Shown here in pieces: positions 1 through 10,885 of a DNA stretch of 64,000 nucleotides. The stretch lies in assembly GCF_040760005.1 (NCBI RefSeq), contig NZ_CP099760.1, positions 987,501 to 1,051,500 on the forward strand, given 5' to 3'. Every line of letters begins with the position of its first letter. Position 1 is the stretch's first letter. The notes beneath the pieces were generated by a model that saw nothing but the letters and a program-made list of their open reading frames with translations, made no database searches and was not told the origin of the DNA. The position numbers and the translations under genes were made by a program. The DNA comes from Pseudomonas sp. stari2 (lineage in GTDB: Bacteria; Pseudomonadota; Gammaproteobacteria; Pseudomonadales; Pseudomonadaceae).

Positions 1-520
<520 letters not shown>

Positions 521-677
521 TAACACCCAAGCAATTTGACTACTCGAAAGAGCATCAGATTGCGGTGTGTGAAGACGCAATGAACCGAAAGTTCGATGCT
601 CACAAAACACCGAAAACTATCCCATACCCAATTTGCTGAAGCGAGGCCAGCCGGCCACGAGTCAGTACCCGAATTTC

Positions 678-793
678 TTGACGACCATAGAGCGTTGGAA
701 CCACCTGATCCCATCCCGAACTCAGAAGTGAAACGATGCATCGCCGATGGTAGTGTGGGGTTTCCCCATGTGAGAGTAGGTCATCGTCAAGAT
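678..793 (+). rRNA. rrf: 5S ribosomal RNA
   Basis: A complete 5S rRNA of about 116 nt. The terminal stem pairs CTTGACGAC at the 5' end with GTCGTCAAG-like sequence at the 3' end (GTCATCGTCAAG). The internal CCCATCCCGAACTCAG and GATGGTAGTGTGGGG blocks are standard for gammaproteobacterial 5S. The spacer from 23S (521-677) holds no tRNA. Confidence 0.96.
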
Positions 794-803
794 TAAATTC
801 CGA

Positions 804-836
804 AACCCCAATTGCGAAAGCAGTTGGGGTTTTGTT
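804..836 (+). terminator. rRNA operon terminator
   Basis: The inverted repeat AACCCCAA...TTGGGGTT is followed by TTTGTTTT just after the 5S gene. It is a typical intrinsic terminator and closes the rRNA operon before recC. Confidence 0.9.
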
Positions 837-946
837 TTGCCCGCAGGAAAGTTCGTACAGCATTCTCGGACGCCTTGCGGCTGCCCTCACCAGCCGACAA
901 TGCTAAGGTTCAGCCCTAGCTTTTGTACTTTTCCAAGGAAGCCTTC

Positions 947-3900
947 ATGCCGGACACTCAGTCCCTCAACGCTGCATTCATGGTGGTTCAGAGCAACAGC
1001 CTGGACGAACTGCGCAGCCTTGTGATCAGCATAATGCGGCGCTATCCGCTGGCTCCCCTGGAAAACGAAATTGCGCTTGTGCAAAGCAACGGCATTGCCC
1101 AATGGCTCAAGTTGGCGTTAGCCGAGGATCCTGAAGAGGATGATCTTGGCGGCTGCGGTATTGCCGCCGCAATTGATGTGCAGTTGCCGGGCAGTTTCAT
1201 GTGGCAGCTTTACCGCACGGTCCTGGGACGAGATGAGATCCCGGCAAAGTCCTTGCTCGACAAGGCACCTCTGACCTGGCGACTGATGCGCTTGTTACCG
1301 CAGGTCATCGACCTGCCGCATTTCGAACCCCTGCAACGATTCCTTACCCATGACTCCGACTTGCGCAAGCGTTACCAGCTGTCCGAACGTCTGGCAGATC
1401 TGTTCGACCAGTATCAGGTGTACCGTGCCGACTGGCTTGAGGATTGGGCCGAGGGGCGACATCAACTACGAAATGTCAGAGGCGAAATTAAACCGCTGCC
1501 CACCACCAATTGCTGGCAGGCAGAACTGTGGCGGGCATTGCTTGAGGATGTCGGTGAACAAGGCATGGCTCAAAGCCGTGCGGGTGTGCACCAGCGATTC
1601 ATCGAGTGCATCTACAGCCTTGAAAAAGCACCGGCAGGCTTGCCGTCACGAGTCATTGTTTTCGGGATTTCCTCATTGCCCGCACAAGTACTCGAAGCTT
1701 TAGCAGGGCTGGCCCGGTTCAGCCAGGTCCTGCTCTGTGTCCACAATCCTTGCCGTTATCATTGGGCCGATATCGTTGCTGACAAGGATCTGTTGCGTCA
1801 TCAATACAAACGCCAAGCTCGAAAGAATGGCATGCCTGTGGTTCTGGACTCGGAGTCGCTGCACCAACATGCCCACCCGCTGCTCGCGGCCTGGGGCAAG
1901 CAAGGTCGTGACTACATCAATCTGCTCGATAGCTATGACGATCCCAACAGCTATCGCGCAGCATTTCGCAATGGTCGTATCGACATGTTCAGCGAAACAG
2001 CCCCGCAAAACATGCTCAATCAACTGCAGGATGACATTCTGGAGCTGCGTCCGCTCAGCGAAACACGTGAGCTCTGGTCTGAGGTCGATCTGAAACAGGA
2101 TCAATCGATTCGATTCCACATCGCGCATAGTGCACAGCGCGAGGTCGAGATTCTCCACGATCAGCTTCTGGCTCGATTCAGCGCCAATCCCGCACTGCGC
2201 CCCCGCGACGTGATCGTCATGGTGCCCGACATCGACAGTTATGCGCCGCATGTCCGTGCGGTGTTCGGGCAGCTGGATCGTCATGATCCACGGTTCATTC
2301 CTTTCACACTGGCAGACCAAGGGCAACGCGGTCGCGATCCATTACTGATCGCTGTCGAACATCTGCTCAAACTGCCAGACAGTCGCTTCCCCGTCAGCGA
2401 AATCCTCGACTTGCTCGACGTTCCGGCATTACGCGCACGGTTCGGTATGGAGGAGCGGGACTTGCCGACTCTGCATCGCTGGATCGAAGGTGCCGGTGTG
2501 CGTTGGGGGATGGATGCAGACCAGCGCGCCGGACTGGGTTTGCCAAATGAACTGGAGCAGAACAGTTGGCGTTTCGGCCTGAGGCGGATGCTCCTCGGAT
2601 ATGCGGTTGGCGACTCAAGTGCCTGCGCGGGGATTGAACCCTACGATGAAATTGGCGGTCTCGATGCCGCGTTGATCGGCCCTCTGGTTGCCTTGCTGGA
2701 CGCCTTGGAGTACTCGCACCAGCAATTTCTGAAGCCTGCGAAACCTCAAGAGTGGGGGAGCCGGTTGCAGGTACTGATGCAGGTGTTTTTCAAAGCGAGC
2801 AATGAGCATGACGACTACTTGCTGAGTCAGCTAGAGGAGCTGCGCGGAACATGGCTGGAGACCTGTGAGTCTGTCGGACTGGAAGACGAGTTACCGCTGA
2901 CCGTTGTTCGCGAAGCCTGGTTGGCCGGGTTGGACCAGGGGCGTCTGTCCCAACGTTTCCTGGCCGGTGCAGTGAACTTCTGTACCCTGATGCCGATGCG
3001 GGCAATTCCATTCAAGTTGGTTTGCCTTCTGGGCATGAACGATGGCGATTATCCCCGGGCACAACCACCACTGGACTTCGACCTTATGGGCAGCGATTAC
3101 CGGCCGGGAGATCGCTCCCGCCGTGAGGATGATCGCTATCTGTTGCTCGAAGCACTGTTGTCCGCGCGTCAGCAGCTCTACATCAGTTGGGTTGGACGCA
3201 GTATTCGTGACAACAGTGAGCGGCCACCCTCGGTGCTGATCGGGCAGTTGCGGGATCATCTCGCCAACGGTTGGCGAACCATAGATGAAGGCGCGGATAT
3301 TCTGCATGCCATGACTCAGGAGCACCCGCTGCAGCCATTCAGTTCACGTTACTTCCATGAGGGAAATGAACTGTTCAGTTACGCCAGCGAATGGCAGGTG
3401 CTGCATCAACGTCATGAGCCTGTTGATGGGAAAGGAATGCTTGAACCCCATGTCCAGGAGGAGCCGTTGAGTCTCGCACTGCTGCAGGATTTCCTGCGCA
3501 ATCCGGTGCGACACTTTTTCACTCAGCGATTGAAAGTTTACTTTGAAGCGGCACAAGTACCTCAAGCCGATGAAGAGCCGTTTGTGCTGGATGCGTTGCA
3601 GCGATATACCCTAAGTGACAGTTTGCTCGAAGCGGCCTTGAGACATCCGGAGGGTGCTGATCAGGCGCTTGAGGCTCAGGCTCGGCGCCTGCAAAACAGC
3701 GGGCTGCTGCCCATGGCGGGATTCGGTGAGTGCCTGCAGCGAGAGTTGATCGAACCGCTTCCTGATTTGCTGCAACGCTATCAGCAGCTACTGATGCTTT
3801 GGCCGACTCCGTTGACCAGCGCGGTCCCGATCAATCTTGAATGGCAGGGATTACGCCTGGAAGGATGGCTTGGAGGTCTTCATCAACGCGCCGACGGAGG

Positions 3901-4399
3901 TGTGCTGTCGGTGACGACGATCCCCAACAGCATCGGTTCGATCAAGAACCGCAAATGGCACCGTCTGACCAAACCATGGGTCAATCATCTGGTCGCTTGT
4001 GCGAGTGGGCTTTCTCTGACTACGGCGCTGGTCGCCAGTGACGACACCCTTTTGCTTGAACCGATGGAACAAGATCGAGCCTGGAGAATACTCGAAGACC
4101 TGCTGCTCGCCTGGCAGTCAGGAATGTGTCAACCGCTCCCGGTTGCGGTGAAAACCGCTTTTGCATGGCTGGGTCAGAATGACCCGCTGAAGGCTGAAGC
4201 CTCTGCACGCAAAGCCTATGAAGGTGATGGCCAGACCAGCGAAGGAGAGAGACGCGAAAGCCCCGCATTGGCGCGGCAGTTCCCGGATTACGATGCGTTG
4301 CTGGCGGAGGAGACATTCACCGATTGGTGCAACGCTCTGTACCGCCCGGTGCTCGAAGCTCCCTGGCAATCATTGGCCAACGAGGGGGGGCGTTCATGA
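947..4399 (+). CDS. recC: Exodeoxyribonuclease V subunit gamma (RecC)
   Basis: RecC is the Chi-recognition and scaffold subunit of RecBCD, the helicase-nuclease that processes double-strand DNA ends for RecA. The protein is 1150 residues, close to the E. coli length. It shows the family landmarks ALVQSNGIAQWLK near the N terminus and CTLMPMRAIPFK followed by LLGMNDGDYPR in the middle. ATG 947 is preferred over the upstream TTG 923 because an AAGGA ribosome site sits 7 nt before it and the protein start MPDTQSLN fits the family. The stop overlaps the recB start (ATGA), so recC, recB and recD are translationally coupled. The order C-B-D without an intervening ptrA is the pseudomonad arrangement. 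Confidence 0.96.
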   Translation: MPDTQSLNAAFMVVQSNSLDELRSLVISIMRRYPLAPLENEIALVQSNGIAQWLKLALAEDPEEDDLGGCGIAAAIDVQLPGSFMWQLYRTVLGRDEIPAKSLLDKAPLTWRLMRLLPQVIDLPHFEPLQRFLTHDSDLRKRYQLSERLADLFDQYQVYRADWLEDWAEGRHQLRNVRGEIKPLPTTNCWQAELWRALLEDVGEQGMAQSRAGVHQRFIECIYSLEKAPAGLPSRVIVFGISSLPAQVLEALAGLARFSQVLLCVHNPCRYHWADIVADKDLLRHQYKRQARKNGMPVVLDSESLHQHAHPLLAAWGKQGRDYINLLDSYDDPNSYRAAFRNGRIDMFSETAPQNMLNQLQDDILELRPLSETRELWSEVDLKQDQSIRFHIAHSAQREVEILHDQLLARFSANPALRPRDVIVMVPDIDSYAPHVRAVFGQLDRHDPRFIPFTLADQGQRGRDPLLIAVEHLLKLPDSRFPVSEILDLLDVPALRARFGMEERDLPTLHRWIEGAGVRWGMDADQRAGLGLPNELEQNSWRFGLRRMLLGYAVGDSSACAGIEPYDEIGGLDAALIGPLVALLDALEYSHQQFLKPAKPQEWGSRLQVLMQVFFKASNEHDDYLLSQLEELRGTWLETCESVGLEDELPLTVVREAWLAGLDQGRLSQRFLAGAVNFCTLMPMRAIPFKLVCLLGMNDGDYPRAQPPLDFDLMGSDYRPGDRSRREDDRYLLLEALLSARQQLYISWVGRSIRDNSERPPSVLIGQLRDHLANGWRTIDEGADILHAMTQEHPLQPFSSRYFHEGNELFSYASEWQVLHQRHEPVDGKGMLEPHVQEEPLSLALLQDFLRNPVRHFFTQRLKVYFEAAQVPQADEEPFVLDALQRYTLSDSLLEAALRHPEGADQALEAQARRLQNSGLLPMAGFGECLQRELIEPLPDLLQRYQQLLMLWPTPLTSAVPINLEWQGLRLEGWLGGLHQRADGGVLSVTTIPNSIGSIKNRKWHRLTKPWVNHLVACASGLSLTTALVASDDTLLLEPMEQDRAWRILEDLLLAWQSGMCQPLPVAVKTAFAWLGQNDPLKAEASARKAYEGDGQTSEGERRESPALARQFPDYDALLAEETFTDWCNALYRPVLEAPWQSLANEGGRS

Positions 4400-7300
4400 G
4401 TAAAAAGCAGCCACTTGCCTTGGCGTTTCCATTGAAGGGCAGTCAACTGATCGAGGCCAGCGCGGGTACTGGCAAGACGTTCACCATCTCCGCGTTGTAC
4501 CTGCGCCTGATCCTTGGCCACGGAGGCGAGGCGAATGGCTTCGGTCGCGAGCTGCTGCCACCGCAGATTCTGGTGGTGACCTTCACCGACGCAGCGACCA
4601 AGGAGTTGCGCGAACGTATTCGCACACGTCTGGCTGAGGCCGCACGCTTCTTCCGTGACGAGACGTGGCCTCCTGATACGTTGATCGATGAGTTGCGCGC
4701 GCAGTTCGACCCTCAGCAATGGCCCGGTTGCGCTAACCGTCTGGATATCGCCGCGCAATGGATGGACGAGGCTGCCGTCTCGACGATCCACAGCTGGTGC
4801 CAGCGAATGTTGCGCGAACATGCATTCGATAGCGGCAGCCTGTTTACCCAGACCCTCGAAACCGATCACAGCGATCTGCTCGGCGAAGTGCTCCGCGATT
4901 ACTGGCGCCTGTTCTGCTATCCGATGCAGGGTGACGCCCTGAACTGGGTACGCACTAACTGGGGAGGTCCTGCCGCTCTCTTGCCTCGCGTACGTGCTCT
5001 CTTTGGTACTGAACGTGACGGAGCCGAAGGCAAATCTCCGACCGAGCTGATCGAAGAGTACCTGCTGGAACGCCGCGCGGCATTGGTTGAATTGAAGAAG
5101 CCCTGGCAGCAGTGGGCGGATGAGTTGCTCACCATTTGTCATCAGGGCGTTGCCAGCAAGACAGTCGACGGACGCAAGATGCAGGCCCGCTACTTCGAGC
5201 CCTGGTTCGAAAAACTCAAGGCCTGGGCTGAAGACGAATCACTGGAACAACTGGATATTGGTACCGGATTTACCCGGCTCACGCCTGACGGCATGGCCGA
5301 TGCCTGGAAAGGCGAGCCACCGAGCCATCCGGGACTGGACGCAATGCAGGCACTCAAGTCGAGCCTCGACGGGCTGCCAACCCCCGATGCTGCGGTGCTG
5401 CAGCACGCCGCCAAATGGGTGGGCGAGCGTTTTGAAGAAGAGAAGCGTCGACGCGCCGAAATGGGTTTCGACGACATGCTGCTGCGACTCGACGCAGCCC
5501 TGAAATCCGAAGGTGGCGAGCGACTCTCCACACTTATCCGCGAGCAATTTCCGGTCGCCCTGATCGACGAATTCCAGGACACGGATCCGGTGCAGTACCG
5601 GATCTTCGAGAACATCTATCGCATCGAGGAAAACAATCCCGAGACCGGACTGTTTCTGATCGGTGATCCGAAACAGGCGATCTATGCCTTCCGTGGTGCG
5701 GACATCTACACCTACCTGCGCGCGCGAATAGCCACCTCAGGGCGACTGCATACACTGGGTACGAATTTCCGCTCCAGTCATGGGATGGTCCGTGCAGTAA
5801 ACCAAGTGTTCGAGCGCGCCGAGTCCCGCGAACAGGGACGCGGCGCGTTTCTGTTTCGAGAGAAAAACGGTGACAACCCGGTGCCGTTTCAGCCCGTGGA
5901 CTCTCAGGGGCGCAAGGAGCATTTGCAGATTTCCGGGCAAGACGTCCCTGCGCTGAATATCTGGCATTTATCCACCGAGCAACCAGTCTCTGGTGCGGTC
6001 TATCGCCAGCAGCTGGCGGCGGCCTGCGCCAGTGAAATCACTGCCCTGCTCAATGGCGGACAAGTCGGCAGCGCTGGTTTCGCGCAGGACGGCAAGGATT
6101 TTCGCGGGCTGCAACCGTCGGATATCGCAATTCTTGTGCGTGACGGCAAAGAGGCTCAAGCGATACGCGGTGAGCTTGCTGCCCGAGGGGTGCGCAGTGT
6201 TTACCTGTCGGACAAGGACTCTGTCTTCGCGGCCCAAGAGGCCCATGATCTTCTGGCCTGGCTCAAGGCCTGTGCCGAACCGGATGTCGAGCGCTCGTTG
6301 AAAGCAGCCCTGGCCTGCACCACGTTGAATCTGCCGTTGACTGAGCTGGAACGCCTGAATCAGGACGAACTGGTCTGGGAAGCACGCGTCATGCAGTTCC
6401 GAGCCTACCGTGAGATCTGGCGCAAACAAGGCGTGCTGCCGATGCTGCGGCGCTTTCTGCATGACTTCCATCTGCCGCAAACCTTGATCGCGCGCAGTGA
6501 TGGTGAGCGGGTGCTGACTAACCTGTTGCACCTGTCGGAGCTGATGCAGCAGGCGGCCTCCGAACTCGATGGCGAGCAGGCGCTGATCCGGCATTTGGCC
6601 GAGCACCTTGCGCTGTCCGGTAACGCGGGTGAGGAGCAGATCCTGCGCCTTGAAAGCGACGAGCAACTGGTTAAGGTCGTGACCATTCACAAGTCCAAGG
6701 GGCTTGAGTATCCGTTGGTGTTTCTGCCTTTCATCTGCTCAGCCAAACCCGTGGACGGTAGCCGTCTGCCGTTGCATTACCACGATGCATCCGGCAAAGC
6801 TCAAGTCAGTCTCAAGCCTGATGCCGAGCTGATTGCCCTGGCCGACAATGAGCGTCTGGCGGAGGACCTGCGATTACTCTATGTTGCACTGACCCGCGCA
6901 CAACATGCCTGCTGGCTTGGCGTGACGGACCTCAAACGCGGCAATAACAGCAGCTCGGTCCTGCATCTTTCAGCACTTGGCTATCTGGTGGGTGGTGGCG
7001 CGTCATTGAGTGAGTCCAGCGGTCTGACCCGTTGGCTCGACGATCTGCAGCAACATTGTTCTGCGCTGAGCATCGTTGAAATGCCACTGGCAACCAGTGA
7101 GCGCTACCAGCCACCACGCAACGAAGCGATCCCAAGTGCCACGTTGATCCCCAAACGCAAGGCCAGCGAAAACTGGTGGATCGCCTCCTACAGTGCCTTG
7201 CGCATCAGTGACGAGTTGAGCATGGGCAGTGAAGAGGCGCCGGACAGTCCGCAAGCGCAGAAACTGTTCGACGACGAGCGCCTTGAGCCCGATGCTCCTC

Positions 7301-8085
7301 GCGAGATCATTCCGGGAGGTGCCGAGATTCACCGCTTCCCCCGAGGACCGAATCCGGGGACGTTTCTCCACGGACTGCTCGAGTGGGCAGGCGATGAAGG
7401 GTTCGCGGTTTCGCGCGAGGTACTGGAAGACGCGATCGCCCGACGCTGCAATCGTCGCGGCTGGGAAGGCTGGATCACGACCCTCAGCGACTGGCTGCAG
7501 CACCTGCTCAAATCGCCGATGCCCGCAGGCACCGGTCGACCACCGGTGGTGTTGGAGCAATTGAAACAGTATCGGGTCGAGATGGAGTTCTGGTTCGCCA
7601 GCCACAAGGTCGATGTCGTCAGACTCGACGAACAGGTCCGCAAGTTCACCCACAACGGCGTTGCCCGGGTCGCCGCCGAAGCGGTGCAGCTCAACGGCAT
7701 GTTCAAAGGCTTCATCGATCTGACCTTTGAACATGACGGTCGTTACTACGTGGCGGACTACAAATCCAACTGGCTGGGCGTCGATGACGCCGCCTACACC
7801 GAGCAGGCCATGGAGCAGTCGATTCTGGAAAACCGTTACGACCTGCAGTACGTACTGTATCTGCTGGCACTGCATCGTCAGCTCAAGGCCCGCCTCGCCG
7901 ATTACGATTACGACAGGCATGTTGGCGGTGCGCTGTATCTGTTCCTGCGGGGCACTCGTGCTGACAGTGGTGGCGTGTATTTCGTGCGGCCGCCGCGGGA
8001 GCTGATCGAGCGTCTGGACCGGATGTTCCAGGGCAAACCGGAATCGAAGGCCGAGCCCGTGTGGGAGCAGGGAGAATTGCTATGA
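4396..8085 (+). CDS. recB: Exodeoxyribonuclease V subunit beta (RecB)
   Basis: RecB is the 3'-5' SF1A helicase and the only nuclease domain of the RecBCD complex. The protein is 1229 residues. Walker A ASAGTGKTF lies at about residues 21-29, Walker B LIDEFQDTDPVQ near 390, and the helicase motif TIHKSKGLEYP near 760. The C-terminal nuclease has D-L-T-F and VADYKSN at about 1118-1125, which supply the Asp and Lys of the DxK active site. The start ATG overlaps the recC stop by four bases, and the stop overlaps the recD start in the same way. All catalytic motifs look intact. Confidence 0.97.
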   Translation: MSKKQPLALAFPLKGSQLIEASAGTGKTFTISALYLRLILGHGGEANGFGRELLPPQILVVTFTDAATKELRERIRTRLAEAARFFRDETWPPDTLIDELRAQFDPQQWPGCANRLDIAAQWMDEAAVSTIHSWCQRMLREHAFDSGSLFTQTLETDHSDLLGEVLRDYWRLFCYPMQGDALNWVRTNWGGPAALLPRVRALFGTERDGAEGKSPTELIEEYLLERRAALVELKKPWQQWADELLTICHQGVASKTVDGRKMQARYFEPWFEKLKAWAEDESLEQLDIGTGFTRLTPDGMADAWKGEPPSHPGLDAMQALKSSLDGLPTPDAAVLQHAAKWVGERFEEEKRRRAEMGFDDMLLRLDAALKSEGGERLSTLIREQFPVALIDEFQDTDPVQYRIFENIYRIEENNPETGLFLIGDPKQAIYAFRGADIYTYLRARIATSGRLHTLGTNFRSSHGMVRAVNQVFERAESREQGRGAFLFREKNGDNPVPFQPVDSQGRKEHLQISGQDVPALNIWHLSTEQPVSGAVYRQQLAAACASEITALLNGGQVGSAGFAQDGKDFRGLQPSDIAILVRDGKEAQAIRGELAARGVRSVYLSDKDSVFAAQEAHDLLAWLKACAEPDVERSLKAALACTTLNLPLTELERLNQDELVWEARVMQFRAYREIWRKQGVLPMLRRFLHDFHLPQTLIARSDGERVLTNLLHLSELMQQAASELDGEQALIRHLAEHLALSGNAGEEQILRLESDEQLVKVVTIHKSKGLEYPLVFLPFICSAKPVDGSRLPLHYHDASGKAQVSLKPDAELIALADNERLAEDLRLLYVALTRAQHACWLGVTDLKRGNNSSSVLHLSALGYLVGGGASLSESSGLTRWLDDLQQHCSALSIVEMPLATSERYQPPRNEAIPSATLIPKRKASENWWIASYSALRISDELSMGSEEAPDSPQAQKLFDDERLEPDAPREIIPGGAEIHRFPRGPNPGTFLHGLLEWAGDEGFAVSREVLEDAIARRCNRRGWEGWITTLSDWLQHLLKSPMPAGTGRPPVVLEQLKQYRVEMEFWFASHKVDVVRLDEQVRKFTHNGVARVAAEAVQLNGMFKGFIDLTFEHDGRYYVADYKSNWLGVDDAAYTEQAMEQSILENRYDLQYVLYLLALHRQLKARLADYDYDRHVGGALYLFLRGTRADSGGVYFVRPPRELIERLDRMFQGKPESKAEPVWEQGELL

Positions 8086-10190
8086 GCCGCACCTTCGCGG
8101 ATTTTCCGCCGGTTTCGCTGGATGCCGACGGCTTGGCGCAGCTCACCCCTCTTACGCGAGCCCATGACCTGTTGCAGTTACTGAACCTCTGGGTCGAGCG
8201 TGGATGGCTGCGGGCGCTGGACAAGGCATTCGTGGCATTTCTTTACGAGTTGGCGCCTGACGTTGATCCGTTGGTATTGCTTGCCGCTGCGTTGACCAGT
8301 CATCAACTCGGCCACGGTCATGTGTGCCTGGATTTGTTTGAAACCCTCAAGGCCCCGGACTTCGCCCTGTCCCTGCCGCCGGAAGGTGACGTGCAATCGG
8401 GTGTGTTGTTGCTGCCATCGCAATTGCTGGAGTCCCTTGAAGGGACGCACTGGTGCAAGGTGCTGGCCGGCAGTTCGCTGGTGGCGCTGGCTGCCGACGA
8501 CAGTGAGTCTGCACGGCAATGCCCGCTGGTGCTGTCCGGCAAACGCCTGTACTTGCGGCGGTACTGGGCCTACGAGCGACGCATCGACACTGCACTGCGT
8601 CAGCGCTTGGCAGAGCATGAACCGACGCCGGGCGACCTGTCGCAGCGACTGGACGAGTTATTCGGATCGGCCAAGAAAACCAATGCGATCGACTGGCAGA
8701 AACTCGCATGCGCACTGGCGACCCGAGGCGCCTTCAGCATCGTCACGGGCGGGCCTGGCACCGGCAAGACCACCACGGTGGTACGCTTGCTGGCGTTGCT
8801 TCAGGCTCCTGCGGTCGAAGCCGGTCAGCCACTGCGAATTCGCCTGGCTGCCCCTACGGGTAAGGCGGCTGCGCGGTTGACCGAGTCCATCAGCCAGCAA
8901 GTGCAATCGCTGAAAGTCGCCGACGCCGTTCGGGAAAAGATTCCTTCCGAGGTCACCACCGTTCACCGTTTGCTCGGCAGCCGTCCTGGCACCCGACACT
9001 TCCGTCACCATGCCGGTAACCGTCTGCCACTGGATGTATTGGTGGTCGACGAAGCATCCATGATTGACCTGGAGATGATGGCCAACCTGCTTGATGCGTT
9101 GCCGTCACACGCTCGTCTGGTATTGCTGGGCGACAAGGATCAACTGGCTTCCGTCGAGGCCGGTGCAGTACTGGGGGATCTGTGCCGCGATGCGGAGGCG
9201 GGTTGGTACAGTCCGCAGACCCGCCAGTGGCTGGAGTCCGTGAGCGGCGAGTCTTTGCAGAACAGCGGTTTGCACGAGGACAGCGGCGGTACGCACCCGT
9301 TGGCGCAGCAAGTGGTGATGTTGCGTCACTCGCGGCGTTTTGGCGAGGGCAGTGGGATCGGCCAGCTTGCTCGCAGGGTGAATCAGCAATTGCCGGATGA
9401 GGCTCGCCAGTTGTTGGCAGCGCGAAGCCACGAAGATGTGTATTCGTTGGCGCTCAAGGGTGAACACGACCACGCACTGGAGCGTCTTGTTCTGGAAGGG
9501 CATGGTGAAGGTCCGCACGGTTATCGGCATTATCTAAGCGTTCTGCGCAATAAGCGCCCGCTTGCCGGAGCAACTCTTGAACACCCCGGTTGGCTCGATT
9601 GGGCTCGGGAAGTCTTACAGGCCTTCGATACGTTCCAGCTGCTGTGCGCCGTGCGCAAAGGGCCGTGGGGTGTCGAGGGGCTGAACCAACGCATCACCGA
9701 AGCGCTGCTCAAGGCCCGGCTGATCGACAGCGACCAGCAATGGTATGAAGGTCGTCCGGTCCTGATGACCCGCAATGACTACGGTCTGGGGCTGATGAAC
9801 GGTGATATCGGCATCGCTCTCAAATTGCCCGAACGGGATGGGCCGAACGCCGGTGAAGCAGTCCTTCGGGTGGCGTTCCCTCGTAACGACGGGCGCGGCG
9901 GGGTACGGTTCGTGTTGCCGAGCCGGCTCAATGATGTGGAAACCGTGTACGCGATGACGGTGCACAAGTCGCAAGGCTCGGAGTTTGCCCATACCGCGCT
10001 GATCCTTCCGGACGCCTTGAATCCGGTGCTGACCAAAGAGCTGATCTACACCGGCATTACCCGAGCCAAGCATTGGTTCACCTTGATCGAACCGCGAGCC
10101 GGAGTGTTTGAGGAAGCGGTGCAGCGCAAGGTCAAGCGCTTGAGCGGCTTGATGCTGGAACTGGAAGAGGGCGCGGGGGCTCGAGAATGA
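8082..10190 (+). CDS. recD: Exodeoxyribonuclease V subunit alpha (RecD)
   Basis: RecD is the 5'-3' SF1B helicase motor of RecBCD. The protein has 702 residues, somewhat longer than the E. coli protein. Walker A GGPGTGKTTT lies near residues 223-232, the DEASMIDLEMM Walker B segment is near 330, and the late motif TVHKSQGSEF is present near 626. ATG 8082 overlaps the recB stop and is chosen over an in-frame GTG at 8061 for that reason. It is the last gene of the recCBD unit. Confidence 0.96.
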   Translation: MSRTFADFPPVSLDADGLAQLTPLTRAHDLLQLLNLWVERGWLRALDKAFVAFLYELAPDVDPLVLLAAALTSHQLGHGHVCLDLFETLKAPDFALSLPPEGDVQSGVLLLPSQLLESLEGTHWCKVLAGSSLVALAADDSESARQCPLVLSGKRLYLRRYWAYERRIDTALRQRLAEHEPTPGDLSQRLDELFGSAKKTNAIDWQKLACALATRGAFSIVTGGPGTGKTTTVVRLLALLQAPAVEAGQPLRIRLAAPTGKAAARLTESISQQVQSLKVADAVREKIPSEVTTVHRLLGSRPGTRHFRHHAGNRLPLDVLVVDEASMIDLEMMANLLDALPSHARLVLLGDKDQLASVEAGAVLGDLCRDAEAGWYSPQTRQWLESVSGESLQNSGLHEDSGGTHPLAQQVVMLRHSRRFGEGSGIGQLARRVNQQLPDEARQLLAARSHEDVYSLALKGEHDHALERLVLEGHGEGPHGYRHYLSVLRNKRPLAGATLEHPGWLDWAREVLQAFDTFQLLCAVRKGPWGVEGLNQRITEALLKARLIDSDQQWYEGRPVLMTRNDYGLGLMNGDIGIALKLPERDGPNAGEAVLRVAFPRNDGRGGVRFVLPSRLNDVETVYAMTVHKSQGSEFAHTALILPDALNPVLTKELIYTGITRAKHWFTLIEPRAGVFEEAVQRKVKRLSGLMLELEEGAGARE

Positions 10191-10309
10191 AAATGCTGAC
10201 GCTTGTCGGCGTTATCTGACCAGCCGGTCAGAGGGTGCTGTATCGCTGGCGTTCCAACGCTGTGCTATCGTTGCGGCATCATCTCGTTACGATCCAAGAG
10301 AATCCCTGC

Positions 10310-10885
10310 ATGAAGCTGGCTGTCTGGGCGACAGAACGCGTAGTTGGCTGCAAGCGAGCGTTGCTTGTCAGTCTGCTCTGTCTGCTCACGGGTGTGGCTG
10401 CTGCCCAGCCGCAAACACCGATGGGCATGGCCGAACAAAGGGCCAAGTCCGTTACTCAAGTGGTCCTCGGTATTCTCAGCTATGCCCGCTGGCCGGTTGA
10501 GCCTGCACAATTGCGCCTGTGCATCGTCGGCCCAACCGAATATACCGATGATCTGGTGAAAGGCACGACGCAGGCCACGGGGCGACCTGTCACTGTGCGT
10601 CGCCTGCTGGCCGACAACCCGTCTATCGTCAGCGAGTGCGATGCGGTATACATCGGCAAACTCACTTCCGATGAACGCAGTCGACTGTTCGCTTCACTGA
10701 TCGGCCATCCGGTATTGAGCATCAGCGAGGGCGGTGATCAGTGCACGGTCGGCAGTCTGTTCTGTCTGCGAGTCGGTGATGAGCAGGTATCTTTCGAGGT
10801 CAATCTCGACTCCGTCGCCCGCAGCGGCGTACGCATTCATCCAAGCGTGCTGCAGTTGTCACGCCGCAAGCCGGCGGCCCCATGA
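10310..10885 (+). CDS. yfiR: YfiR-family periplasmic repressor of YfiN
   Basis: The product is 191 residues with an N-terminal signal peptide (hydrophobic run ALLVSLLCLLTGVAAA, cleavage after AAA or AAQ) and a DUF4154 body. In P. aeruginosa YfiR binds the periplasmic part of the diguanylate cyclase YfiN and keeps it off, and redox of its disulfides matters. Four mature cysteines are visible (RLCIVG, SECDAV, DQCTVGSLFCLRV), consistent with two disulfides. ATG 10310 is chosen because the signal peptide starts there. The stop overlaps yfiN by four bases, so the repressor and cyclase are made together. Confidence 0.9.
   Translation: MKLAVWATERVVGCKRALLVSLLCLLTGVAAAQPQTPMGMAEQRAKSVTQVVLGILSYARWPVEPAQLRLCIVGPTEYTDDLVKGTTQATGRPVTVRRLLADNPSIVSECDAVYIGKLTSDERSRLFASLIGHPVLSISEGGDQCTVGSLFCLRVGDEQVSFEVNLDSVARSGVRIHPSVLQLSRRKPAAP

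Noticed and set aside
521..677. Possible tRNA in the 23S-5S spacer
   Set aside because: No cloverleaf or CCA-type end could be found in the spacer.
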